A stretch of 64,000 nucleotides of DNA from Gyromitra esculenta (Eukaryota; Ascomycota; Pezizomycetes; Pezizales; Discinaceae): the NCBI GenBank assembly GCA_038503075.1, contig JBCAML010000007.1:310001-374000 (forward strand), read 5' to 3'. The notes beneath the pieces were generated by a model. That model did no database searches, was not told the DNA's origin, and worked only from the letters and a program-made list of their open reading frames with translations. A program made the position numbers and the translations under genes. This document shows positions 48,974 to 59,165 of this stretch, in pieces; position 1 is the first letter of the stretch, and the number at the start of each line of letters is the position of its first letter.

Positions 48974-51195
48974 GATAAGTGGAAGACGGATGGATGAGGG
49001 GATGAGAAGAAAACGAGAGAGGGATGAGTGAGCGATGAAAGAAAAGAAGTAGGAAAGGGAGCGGAATAAGAGTGCGGAGGCGGTATGATTGGAATAGCCT
49101 GTAAGATGGCCGGATGGATCGGGCGATTGGTGATTTCGGTTCTGGGGAAGCAAATTATCCCATGTCTACTACTCCCCCTTTTTTATCGCTTTTATCGGGT
49201 GTCTTTTTTTATGCACTTTTTTTTTGTCGGCCTTTGCGCGGTCTTTTTTGGCCAGGTTCAGCCTGATATTGCCCATTTCATCGAGTTTCGTTGAGTCGGG
49301 ATTCTTTTCTTGTATCACCATAGTAACTACTGCTTTTGCTTCCCTTTTTGCTTCCCGCCACTGTATGGCCGGAGAAATGTGTATATCTGCCTTTTTTTTC
49401 TCTTGTATACTTTATGTCTAAATCTATTTCTGCGAGGAGCAGGTGGTTTTCTGTCTTTTCTTTTTTCTTTGGGTTCAGTGTCTGCTCATTGTGTTCTTCA
49501 GCTTTTGATGATGTTCAACGCTGGGAATAGGAGGAAAGCAAAAGAAAAAAAAAGTTTTGTTGCTGGTATACATATAAGTTTATATGGCGATAATTTATGC
49601 TATTTGTTGTCACGTCTACTATCGTTGTTGATGTGACTGCTACGAAATCTTTACGTGTGACTGCTAATCGTGACAGGTGTTTTGCACGTTTTACGTGGTA
49701 GTGGATAACTGGCTGACGGTTGTCATTGTTTTGGATTTTTGTATAGGTGGATGAGTGGGTAAACATCTGGACTAAATAACAGGTAGGATGGTAGACGGTT
49801 GTTTGTAGCTTGCGTGTGGATGGTTTTAACGGGTTGGGGACTCGTGCCGGGAGTAAGCTGGAAGGATTGGTCGGGTTGTATTGATCATGAATAGTCACTC
49901 TGGCTTGAAGGGGATGAATGGTGCCTGTGGGGTGGTAATCTCGTGCCTAGGTATTCAGCATGACTATGATTAGAATATACTTGTTTTCTAGGAGAAGAGC
50001 CTAGAAACCCAAGAAATGCGGCTTTGTATGCTATGGAATCGTACCCAATGTTGCTGGCACCAAAGCCACACACCCTATCTCCAGGGGTTTCTTCTGGAAG
50101 ACAAGTACCATGTATGTTAGCGTACTAGTAAGTACGTATATTTTATTGGAGGGAGACACTATACGCCCGTTTAGTGAACACGCTCAAAGTATAAACCCCC
50201 CCCTTGCTTTGATGCTCATCTTTCTTTCTCTCTTCGATTCTCTTCATTTAACCCTCTCTTCATCCGTTTCCGACTGTCGGTAGCCCTTCTATATGCTATG
50301 TGTCTCCTATCAGAGTCATTTGTTCATCCGGGCACTATCTAAAGCCTATGGAGGTTGAATTTTATCGACCTTATGACTTAAAATTCGATCTTGTATATAT
50401 AGCGCGAGTATGTACACTTAAACATGGTCCGCCATTTTCGGTCGAAATACCGACACCCACAGCTAACCGAATTCCTTAAGAAAACTTGTAAAACTTAGAA
50501 TGATAGTAATGGAGCTCTGCAAGTTTTTGTAGGACATGATAAGTGGTTGTGGTGAAATAAGACCTCATTTTTGGCTGTAAAAAGTTCAGTTTGGAACATT
50601 CTAAGAGATACTGCTGCACATGTGACCAAATATGCATAGAGGAGCTTTAAATCAAACATCAGTTTTAAAGCCTAGTTTGAGCATCAATGCTAACAAAGTG
50701 ACTATATCTGACAGCATTCTTCTTTAGGGGCATTGATGATCGAAATTTTTAGGTTGAGGAGTTTTCCATAGGGTTTGGTGGGGCACCAACCAGGTTTTGT
50801 AAGACAAAGGCGTTCCACATACCAATTTGATTGGCCCATGTTTAAGCGTGCACGCGCCATAGCTTGAGCTTTTTTTTAAAAATATTCTACCTTGTCCTCC
50901 TAGCGGCCCCGTACCAATTCTCCCAAAGAATTTTAGTGTCTCTTTTGGGTTTACTACAAGTAGGGCGCGCGCGGCACCGGGGATACTGCGTGTAGACTAG
51001 GTAGCCAACTGCACGAGTGATGCGCCGTGATTTTAGTGCAGTGCGATAAGATTAGATCTGATCTGATCTCATCTCATCCCCCCACCATGCAGCCGAAAAA
51101 AAAGAGTCCCCCCCGCAGCGGCAACATACCGCAACAGCGCTATTCAACACAACGCAAGCACGACGGGGACTAAGGGCTACCTAGTAACGCAAATA
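48974..51195. other. Intergenic between CET1 and COX10
   Basis: There is no supported gene. T-rich DNA at 49160-49480 probably contains the CET1 3' end. A possible TA-type element lies at 50412-50852 (GTACACTTAAACATGG against CCATGTTTAAGCGTGC at its ends). Just before COX10 there is a GATCTGATCTGATCTCATCTCATC run (51055-51077). Confidence 0.4.
50412..50852. mobile_element. Possible MITE with about 20-bp imperfect inverted ends
   Basis: GTACACTTAAACATGGTCC at the left and GGCCCATGTTTAAGCGTGCAC at the right are imperfect inverted copies about 440 bp apart. No other copy is in the window and no target duplication is clear. Confidence 0.3.
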
Positions 51196-52641
51196 ATGGT
51201 ATTGCACCTCCCCCGTACACCATCGCCCTCAATCTGCTTCCGCTGCCTTTTCCAGTTGTCGAAACCGCGACGGAACTTCTCGGGCTCATTACGACGGGGG
51301 ACAGGGACCGCGTCAATTGCGTCTGTGGCGGGGGTTACAAGGGGGGCATGGCAGAAACAGTACTTTTTGGCGAATAAATTTCTAGGGAAGCGTGAAGATG
51401 GGCCAGGGAGGAGCGATGTTAATTCTGCCCCTGTAGGCTCAGTAACAAAGATACCAGAAGACCTGCCACCACACCGCCGACGTCAGCTCCGCAACAAGCT
51501 GGAAAAAGAAGGCATAATAGACCACAATACGCCGCTCCCCCCGGATGCCTCCTCTCTCCTCTCTACCTCCTCCGCCGAGTCTCCAACTGGCTCCCTCAAA
51601 CGCTTGGTCTACCCGTATCTCGCGCTTTCCAAGCCTCGTCTCACAGCCCTCATCGTTCTCTCGGCAATGGCACCATATGCTCTTTATCCCATTGATCCGC
51701 TTCTATCCTCCTCTGGCACTACTGCGCCTACACTGTCCGCACTAACGCTGACTTTCCTTACAATCGGTACCACCCTTGCATCTTCTTCTGCAAATGCTTT
51801 CAACATGTACCTCGAGCCCACCTATGACAAGCAAATGTCGAGGACCCGTAACCGTCCTCTCGTCCGCGGTCTTCTTAAACCTCGACAGGCCCTTGCATTC
51901 GCAATTGCAACCGGTGTTATCGGTGTTGGTGCCCTCTACGTTGGTGTCAATCCCACTGTTGCAGCCCTTGGCGCTGCAAACATCTTCCTTTACGCAGCCG
52001 TCTACACTCCGCTGAAACGCATATCCGTAATCAATACTTGGGTTGGCGCCGTCGTCGGCGGCATTCCGCCGCTCATGGGCTGGGCCGCGGCCGCAGGCGC
52101 AACTCAGGGCGTTGACTCGGGTATGGCGGAAACACTTAGTCACCCAGGCGGCTGGTTGCTTGCAGGTCTACTGTTTGCGTGGCAGTTTCCGCACTTTAAT
52201 TCACTAAGCTGGACAATACGAGAGGAATATAAAGCGGCTGGATATCAAATGATGGCATGGAAGTACCCGCGGCTGAATGGGCGAGTTGCAGTAAGGTATA
52301 GTTTTTTATTTTTCCCGATTTGTTTTGGGTTGTGGTGGGCCGGGGTTACAGACGTGGGGTTTTTGGCGACGAGTTCCGTTGTCAACACGTGGCTGGCAAG
52401 AGAAGCTTGGAGGTTTTATAAGAAGGCTGGGGAAGGAGGGAGTGCAAAGAAGTTGTTTTGGGCAAGCGTGTGGCATTTACCAGTGTTGATGGGACTGGCG
52501 ATGGTGCATAAGGCGGGGCTGTGGAAAGGGGTTTGGGAGAGGGTTACGGGGGTGGAGGACGAAGAGTGGGATGAAGATGATGAAGAAGAAGATGAAGAAG
52601 AGGTAGACTTAAAGGAGGCAGCGAAGGGCTTGACGGGATAG
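51196..52641 (+). CDS. COX10: Protoheme IX farnesyltransferase, mitochondrial
   Basis: It adds a farnesyl group to heme B to make heme O, the precursor of heme A for cytochrome c oxidase, in the inner mitochondrial membrane. It is a single exon of 481 aa. The Arg/Ser-rich, acid-free N-terminus (RRNFSGSLRRGTGTAS) looks like a mitochondrial presequence. A UbiA prenyltransferase domain follows from about 137, with ALSKPRLTALIVLSA. The prenyl-diphosphate/Mg motif NMYLEPTYDKQMSRTRNRPL lies at 203-222 and the second motif REEYKAAGYQMMAWKYP near 345. There are about eight membrane segments, and an acidic Asp/Glu C-terminal run that is longer than usual. It is followed in tandem, 332 bp downstream, by a phosphopantetheinyl transferase. 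Confidence 0.97.
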   Translation: MVLHLPRTPSPSICFRCLFQLSKPRRNFSGSLRRGTGTASIASVAGVTRGAWQKQYFLANKFLGKREDGPGRSDVNSAPVGSVTKIPEDLPPHRRRQLRNKLEKEGIIDHNTPLPPDASSLLSTSSAESPTGSLKRLVYPYLALSKPRLTALIVLSAMAPYALYPIDPLLSSSGTTAPTLSALTLTFLTIGTTLASSSANAFNMYLEPTYDKQMSRTRNRPLVRGLLKPRQALAFAIATGVIGVGALYVGVNPTVAALGAANIFLYAAVYTPLKRISVINTWVGAVVGGIPPLMGWAAAAGATQGVDSGMAETLSHPGGWLLAGLLFAWQFPHFNSLSWTIREEYKAAGYQMMAWKYPRLNGRVAVRYSFLFFPICFGLWWAGVTDVGFLATSSVVNTWLAREAWRFYKKAGEGGSAKKLFWASVWHLPVLMGLAMVHKAGLWKGVWERVTGVEDEEWDEDDEEEDEEEVDLKEAAKGLTG

Positions 52642-52973
52642 AGCGCTGCGCGAAGAATTGCAGATAGGTAAGGGTATAGAATGAGGGTTTGCGGTAGAAA
52701 ATGGGAGGTAATCTGTATCATGGACTCATTCACTGTAATTTATTTGGAGCTGCTTTGTAGACAACTGGGGATATATGTCCAAGCTCTGTTTATATCTGGT
52801 GTATTTCCGTATCTGTTTCTCCTCGTAATAATATGTCTTCAAGATCATTCACCCTCGCCAATGACGCAACGCCAAGCCAGCAGAAAACCTTAATCCCACT
52901 TCACCCGGATCCATTCAGTTTCCTACATTGAAGCATCACAATCGCGAATTCTCCTAGTGGCAACCACGTAGTA
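52642..52973. other. Short intergenic, COX10 to phosphopantetheinyl transferase
   Basis: The gap of 332 bp contains the COX10 3' end and the next promoter. No specific signal was recognised. Confidence 0.3.
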
Positions 52974-53573
52974 ATGATCCCCGGCATCGGCGTTGACCTT
53001 CTCCACCTCCCCCGGTTGACCACCCTTCTCTCACGCCGCAATGGCCACTACCTTGATCGGTTCGCGCGCCGCATCCTCACGCGGAACGAGCTCGTAGTGT
53101 TTCGGTCCAAACTTACAGAGGAAAAGAAGCAAGCGGCTACTAAAGCTGGCGCTGCCGAATTGAGATTTGGAGAGGGGGGGATTGAAGGAGGAAGGAACAG
53201 GAGGGTTAAAGAGTGGGGACGCGAAGGCGGTCTAGTACGATGGCTCGGTGTTCGTTGGGCGGCGAAAGAAGCGGCCTTTAAAGCACGAGGAAGCGTGAGG
53301 GGTGCACTAGGGTGGAAAGAAGTCGAGGTGGGATATCATTCTTCTGGTAGGTATCCCTAAGCATCGTGGATATGAGGCATCAGATGTGTCAGGATTAGAA
53401 TCTGGTATCGGGGTTGCGATGGGACTAATGTGATCCGGAGGATAGGGCAACCTTATTTATCGGTGCTACTGGGACAGGAGAAAGCTGTTGGTGGATTGAG
53501 TATCAGTCATGATGGGGAGTATGTTATCGCTATGGCTATATTACCAGCAATAACGGCGGTAGTCGGAAGATGA
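52974..53573 (+). CDS. PPT2: Holo-ACP synthase, mitochondrial phosphopantetheinyl transferase
   Basis: It transfers phosphopantetheine from CoA to the mitochondrial acyl carrier protein, needed for mitochondrial fatty acid and lipoate synthesis. The family is AcpS-type and the product small (185 aa). The N-terminal GIGVDLLHLPRL carries the metal-binding Asp. RWAAKEAAFKA (WxxKEAxxKA) follows at about 100-110, and LSISHDGEYVIAMAI near the C-terminus. I place one intron at 53351-53392 (donor GTATCC, acceptor GTGTCAG, only 42 nt), giving SSGRIRIWYRG, which matches the family pattern GKPRIVYxG. An acceptor 6 nt further on is possible and would drop two residues. A Gly/Arg-rich insert near 60-90 is not part of the core. 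It lies in tandem with COX10 and convergent with the elongation factor G1 gene. Confidence 0.88.
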
Positions 53574-54215
53574 GGTTCGTGTTCGTGAGTGAGTTTGATG
53601 GTGTAGTTTTGGGTAGATTTTAGAGGGGCGTTTTTTGTTTGAGTATAGATTTAGAGTTTCTAATATCTTTAATATACAATCAACTCATTCTACAAATAGC
53701 TCTATGCACCTAGACTGAGGTATTGTGGAAGGGAGGAATGTAGGAAGATCTCTAGAGACGAATCATTTGATTAAAGATAGCTATACGCACCGATAAAGTT
53801 ACGGTCTGAGCATAACTAAGGGTAAATTTGACTCTAAATCACGAAAAATTTCGTAGCCTATATGTAGTTTTGGTACTTTGACTCAGTGGTTCGGAAGGCT
53901 CAACCCCATTCCAGAAAAATGTTATAGATAAATCAAGTCGGAAAAGTGAGGAGGTTGACTCTTTGTCTAAGATAGTACAAATCTACATGCATCGATGCCC
54001 AAAAATATGTAACTCACGAATTGAAAGATTTTATACCAAAGACCCAACACACCCGGTGAACCAATAGGAAAAGGAAACAAAAGGGTTATGAAAACAAGAT
54101 GTACGCCAGCCGGTATTTAATTTTGATCATGCCCCCATTCCCTTCCCCCATCCCGTTTATGCCTATTTCACAGAAAGCAGTTACCTTTCATATCACTCCA
54201 TAAGTTATTCTAAAT
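53574..54215. other. Convergent intergenic region
   Basis: The 3' ends of the phosphopantetheinyl transferase gene (plus) and the elongation factor G1 gene (minus) face each other here. The DNA is AT-rich. No gene or repeat was recognised. Confidence 0.35.
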
Positions 54216-56892
54216 CTATTTATGCTTCTTCGCCCTCTCCTTTTCATATTCCGCAATTAACTCCTTTTGCATATGCGGTGGTGCTGGCGCATAATGAGCA
54301 AACTCCATGCTGAACTCTCCTTTACCCTGTGTCCCAGCTCTTAACAAACTCGAGAACCCAAACATAGCATTCAAAGAACACATAGCAGTCAAAGTGAAGT
54401 CCTCGGCACCGATATCAGAATCTTCGATGACAGCGTTACGTTTGTTCATAAGCCCGACGATGTTGCCCTGGAACTCATTGGGGGAACTGATGGCAACCTT
54501 CATGACCGGCTCGAGGATGAGTGGTTTAGCCTCCTTGAAAGCTTTTCGGAAAGCTTGTTCGGTAGCAATCTTGAAGGCCATTTCGGAAGAATCGGTCATG
54601 TGGGTTGCACCGTCGTTGACTACCATGCTAGTTCCGAGAACTTTGTGGCCGACGAGGGGACCTTTCTCGCAAGATTTGAGGAAACCCTAATACTTGGTTA
54701 GCATTACTCAGGACGCGGTTCACCGTTAGACCGAACACGCAAACCTTTTCACAAGCAAACAAGAACTTTTCTGAGATATGACCTCCAATGATCTGCTCCT
54801 CAAATTTATTGTCTCCTAATGATCCTGTAGGTTCCATCCAGCCCATAACTCTAGCGTAATCACCTGCACCACCAGTCTGCTTCTTGAGAGTGTGATCGAA
54901 CTCGACCCTTTCGCTGATAGTCTCCCTGTACGCCACCTCAGGCTTACCGGTAATGCAGTCGACATTATACTCACGACGCATGCGTTCGACATAGATATCC
55001 AAGTGCAATTCTCCCATTCCCGAAATGATGGTTTGTTGACTCTCAGGGTCGACATGACATCTGAAGGTGGGGTCTTCGCGCTGGAATCGATTGATGGCCT
55101 TCGAGAAATTGACTGTTTCCTTGCTATTTTTGGGTGTGATGGAAAGTGAGATAACTGGCTCAGGAACAAACATTGAGGTCATGGTGTATGGTAAACTTCC
55201 ATCAGTGAAAGTATCACCAGAAGCGCAGTCAATACCAAACACAGCACAAATCTCTCCAGCTCCGATTTCTTGGACCTCTTCCATATCATTCGAATGCATT
55301 CTCACGATCTTCGGAACCTTAACCTTTTTTTGTGTTTTAGCATTGAAGACATGCATCCCCTTCTTTAGAGTGCCTTGGTAGACACGGATATATGTTAGCT
55401 GGCCAAAGTTTCCTTCTTCCAACTTGAATGCCAATCCAACAAATGGGAGAGAGTTGTAAGGGATAAGAGAGACAGGAGCCTCCCCTCGACGACGATCAAG
55501 AGCGAGGTTAGGAACTTCGGAGGGGTTGGGGAGATAATCCACAACAGCGTCAAGCATAGGTTGAACTCCCTTGTCCGCCAGTGCGGAACCCATGCATACT
55601 GGAGCAAATTTTCTTGCAATTGTGGTGCGACGGATTGCAGCCTTGAGTTGTAGTATTGAGGGCGTTTGCTCCTCTAACCAAAGCTCGGCGATTTCGTCGT
55701 CAACATCGGCAAGAGCAGCTACAAGGACACTTCGTTTCTCATCGCACAGCGCCTGCAGATCGGCGGGTACAGCCTTCTCAACAACATTAATGCTGGTGGT
55801 TATAAATATGTAAGCATTTTAAATATTCATTGGGGAAAGGGGCCGGAAAATAGGAATTACGCTCACCCTTTAGGTCCTTCGAAGTAGAGAGCCTTCATTG
55901 TGATCAAATCCACTACGCCTTGGAATGAATCCTCAGATCCAATTGGCACCTGGATTGCAGCCGCAGGGAGTTTTAATTTATGATTGATCTGTTCAATCGC
56001 CTTCCATGGGTTTGCACCCATCCGATCCATCTTATTGACAAAGCAAACCCGAGGGACATCGTATCTACGCATCTGTCTATCGACAGTGATGGTCTGCGAT
56101 TGCACCCCCGAAACGGCACAGAGAATCATAACAGCACCATCGAGAACTCTTAAAGCCCTCTCAACCTCAATTGTAAAGTCGATATGTCCCGGGGTATCAA
56201 TTAAGTTAATGTGATACTTTTCCTCGACCCCGTTCTCACTCTTGACCCAATCACAGAAGGTTGCAGCAGACTGGATAGTGATGCCCTTTTCTCGCTCCAA
56301 GTCCATAGAATCCATCTTTGCACCAACCGCGTCTTTGCCTCGGACTTCGTGGATCGCTTTGATACGACCTGTGTAAAAGAGGACTCTTTCAGTGCAGGTG
56401 GTCTTGCCAGAATCAATGTGGGCCTATATATACGAGGTAGTTATTTAGTAACTCAACCATGAACAAGATATATCAACAGTAGGTATGGAAATACGCACAG
56501 CGATTCCAATATTTCGAACAGTTCTCAAACGCTCCGCCTCCATAGGATCCATTTTGGCATGAATTTCCTCCTGTGAGACCAACTCAGACTCATCTACCCT
56601 ACTCAAGCCCACACCAATTAGCACCAATTTGGCGATTAGTAGAAATTAGAAATTAGAAAATCACGCACACTTGAGCAGCCTCTGCGACAGATGCATATCT
56701 TCTGTTCCCAAGAGCCCTCAAAGCTAGTGGTAGCCCAGCTCGTATAAGCGGTGATGATGGAAATGGTGTTATTGTTGCGTATAGGCCTGCCGCCGGTCGT
56801 GTGACTGTGGATGGAATTCGCACGGCTCTAGTGGCGCGGGTCGAAAAAGTCTGGAGCGAGCGATATTGAGATCTTATTATTGCAGCCCTCAT
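54216..56892 (-). CDS. MEF1: Mitochondrial elongation factor G1
   Basis: This GTPase translocates peptidyl-tRNA on mitochondrial ribosomes. Exons are 56892-56669, 56598-56499, 56423-55867, 55792-54745 and 54686-54216, giving 799 aa. The first 70 residues are Arg/Ser/Thr-rich with almost no acidic residues, a mitochondrial presequence. The GTP-binding motifs are complete: AHIDSGKTT at 109-117 (directly after intron 2), REKGITI, DTPGH at 184-188 and NKMD at 238-241. Domain II ([22 protein letters not shown]) and the later EF-G domains ([38 protein letters not shown]) are all present. The exon 4 donor GTTTGC is unusual, but the branch site (TGCTAAC) and the restored sequence [16 protein letters not shown] support it. 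G1 rather than G2 is inferred from overall similarity. Confidence 0.95.
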
Positions 56893-57112
56893 TATTGCAA
56901 ATTTCTGGCTCCCTCCTATAATCTTTGAAGGGGTGTATTGGTTGGTTTCGAGTTCCTAGGCAAAGATGAAGAGGAAAACGAAAAAATAGTTTTTATCTTA
57001 TCGATCTAATCTGTGGGGCTACAGAGCCGCATCCACTACTCCGAAGGCTTCCGAGTTGTTTTCTTTCCTCATTGGCAGTGCGATAAAGCATATGTAGGTC
57101 AATGGCATGTAC

Positions 57113-57320
57113 TACGGGTGTGAGGGTAAGTCTGGCGACAGGTGGCCGTGCAGCTCTTTTCTCAAGGGCTCAAGTTTGTTTGAATTTCATACTTTTGCCA
57201 GCTAGCTCTTTTCAGTGTTTAATAATAGAATTCGTGATTCATTAGACATTTTTACCAGGTCTCTCGAGGAATTGTGGAGAGGGGAGAAAACTAGCATCTC
57301 TTACTCGCACCGCCGTAGTA
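57113..57320 (+). mobile_element. MITE family B, copy 2 (right end lost)
   Basis: It begins TA-CGGGTGTGAGGGTAAGTC, then shares GCAGCTCTTTTC, GGCTCAAG, CCAGGTCTC and CATCTCTTACTCGCACCGCC with the complete copy. After GCACCGCC it jumps directly to GTAGTAC. The right inverted repeat of about 28 bp is missing, as in copy 1. Confidence 0.65.
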
Positions 57321-57437
57321 CTCGTGCTCTACCATAAGTAACCGAAAATGCCTTTTGGTGGGAACGCTTTTTAATTCGCCCCGCGGCAGCACTTCAAAAT
57401 TTGGTTGGCCAAAATCTTACTCTTGTTTTTAGGTACC

Positions 57438-57667
57438 ACGGATACCAGGGTAAGTCTGTGGACAAGTGGCGGTGCAGCTCTTTTCCTGGGGACTCAAGCT
57501 CGTTTGGGTTTCGCCCTTTTGTAAGCTAACTTTGTTTAATATTTAATACATAACACACTTAGTTCATTAGGACTTTTATCAGGTCTCCCAGGAAGTTATG
57601 AAGGTGTGGAAAGTTAACATCTCTTACTTGCACCACCACCTGTCCACAGACTTACCCTGGCATCCGT
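57438..57667 (+). mobile_element. MITE family B, copy 3 (complete)
   Basis: A 230-bp element with about 39-bp inverted repeats. It begins ACGGATACCAGGGTAAGTCT, followed by GTGGACAAGTGGCGGTGCA, and ends in the complement closing CTTACCCTGGCATCCGT. The right side has TA after CCG, and the left has CA. There is no coding capacity. This copy defines the ends of the family. Confidence 0.75.
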
Positions 57668-57806
57668 AGTACATGTACTTATGCCAGAGCACAGGTACAC
57701 TCGCATGCCCAGCTGGCCTTCGCCGTTAGGCTGCAGCCCACTAACCTAAGTTCTAGTCTTGGCACGGGAACGCCTATACGCACCAAAATCTGGGGAGATA
57801 CCCACC

Positions 57807-57815
57807 TATATAAAA
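57807..57815 (+). promoter_or_regulatory. TATA box
   Basis: TATATAAAA, 131 bp upstream of the ATG at 57946 and followed by a pyrimidine-rich leader, is the clearest TATA box in the window. Confidence 0.5.
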
Positions 57816-57945
57816 GCTCGCCACTGTGCCCTTCTATTTACTTTCAATCACCCATCTTTATCCTCCTACTGGAGAGATCCGTCTCCTAATTCTCCACATT
57901 TTTTTTTACTTTAAACCGTTTTCGAAGTCCATAGCATCAAGCAAA

Positions 57946-58074
57946 ATGGAAAACAAAAACGAATACTATGAGGAGCCGGTCATTGAAGAAGAGGAAGAAG
58001 AGACAACCGAAACCGTAGATCGATTTACTAAATACAGAAATTCCTTGGATAAAACACTATTAATTATATTTTAA
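57946..58074 (+). CDS. Possible acidic 42-residue micro-ORF
   Basis: It starts in a good context (AGCAAAATGG), 131 bp after a TATA box and behind a pyrimidine-rich leader with TTTTTTTTACTTT. The product would be strongly acidic (EEPVIEEEEEETTETVD) with a hydrophobic tail LLIIF. It resembles no family I know. The frame is also open upstream to an ATG at 57826. The stop may instead be read-through of an intron in a longer gene, but I found no convincing next exon. It could be a real small gene or the 5' remnant of a gene disrupted by the flanking repeats. Confidence 0.3.
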   Translation: MENKNEYYEEPVIEEEEEETTETVDRFTKYRNSLDKTLLIIF

Positions 58075-59165
58075 AGTCTATTGGGTTAAGCTGATGAATT
58101 GATAGGAGTTTCCAAAGAGTTCTAGATCGAAGAGTAAGCCAATGAAGAAGGAGCCGATCAACACTAATCTTAGGGCCACGGTTAATCCAGCTAACGTGAG
58201 ATAGCTGGTTTATAACGGTAACCCAGCCAATTGTTCACGACATGGGCAGTATGGAGTGCATGGGAATCAATAACTTGGAAAAATGATGCCGGTGTGTGAT
58301 TTCGAGTCAGAGAAATAGTAAAGTTCATTTATTGCTACTGTCAAGGCAAAGCAGAAAAAGAAGTATAACTTTCATAAAGCAAATATTATTGGGTTTGGAC
58401 AACCAGCACGTTACACAATTGTGAACACCTTGGACTACATTTTTACAATACAGTAAACGCCAAAAAAAAAATCGATATCATTTTCCTATCTACTTAGAGT
58501 TCAGATTAGTGTTTGGTTCTTGAATCTCGAGTGATCGGATCTGGAGTAGTCTTTCTGCCCACTTTGCTCATGTGAGCATAACACATGATCAAGTTGAGCC
58601 CTGTGACATGAATACAAATGCATGAAGTTGTATTATTATTGCGCCGTAGTCAAAACACCACCTCTGTTAAAGGATCTATATCTCTACATGTAGTTAAGCC
58701 GCTTGATCTAGCACGCTAGCTAGGAGTCTTACCGCCTACATGTAGTTTTGTGTTAACCTTGCTCTTAGCACACTTTACAGTAAATTTTAGACTACATGTA
58801 CATGTAGTTCGGTAGAAGATACCTACATGTAGATACATGTATGCTCATTTTGTGAGTGGGAAAGAGCTGGAATCGAGTGGATGTATAAAACAGAGACATG
58901 GGAAAGTAAGGAAGAAAGTATAATGTTTACCACTTCTAGAAGAGAAAGAAGATGTCCAGAATTTTGGAGATGCTGTTTTTATAAGAAATAGTATATTGTT
59001 TGTGAGTGCTATGAGTTTGTTTTAGGAGGGTGAATTAAATCACTAATTATCACTCGACTAGTCGCAAATAAGCTTGCGGAAGGAAAAACAAGAGTTCGAA
59101 AGAAAATTTTTTTATTTGATATCATATAAAATACTATAAATATTATACATGGTTATTTTATTTTT
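58075..59165. other. Intergenic with a cluster of TACATGTA palindromes
   Basis: No supported gene. Seven overlapping or neighbouring TACATGTA sites fall at 58685, 58737, 58793, 58799, 58824 and 58834, with CATGTA half-sites around them. The DNA just 3' of the succinate-semialdehyde dehydrogenase gene is AT-rich. Confidence 0.45.
58685..58841. repeat. Cluster of TACATGTA palindromes
   Basis: Six exact TACATGTA octamers lie in 157 bp (58685, 58737, 58793, 58799, 58824, 58834), two of them overlapping. Most are extended to CTACATGTAG. Chance predicts about one per 65 kb of even-composition DNA. They could be a protein-binding array or relics of a palindrome-prone repeat. Confidence 0.6.

Larger units (their letters stand above)
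56893..57945. promoter_or_regulatory. Divergent region with two family B MITEs
   Basis: This stretch lies between the MEF1 start and a possible micro-ORF. Most of it is two copies of MITE family B (57113-57320 and 57438-57667). The right end has a TATA box (57807-57815) and a pyrimidine-rich leader. Confidence 0.45.
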
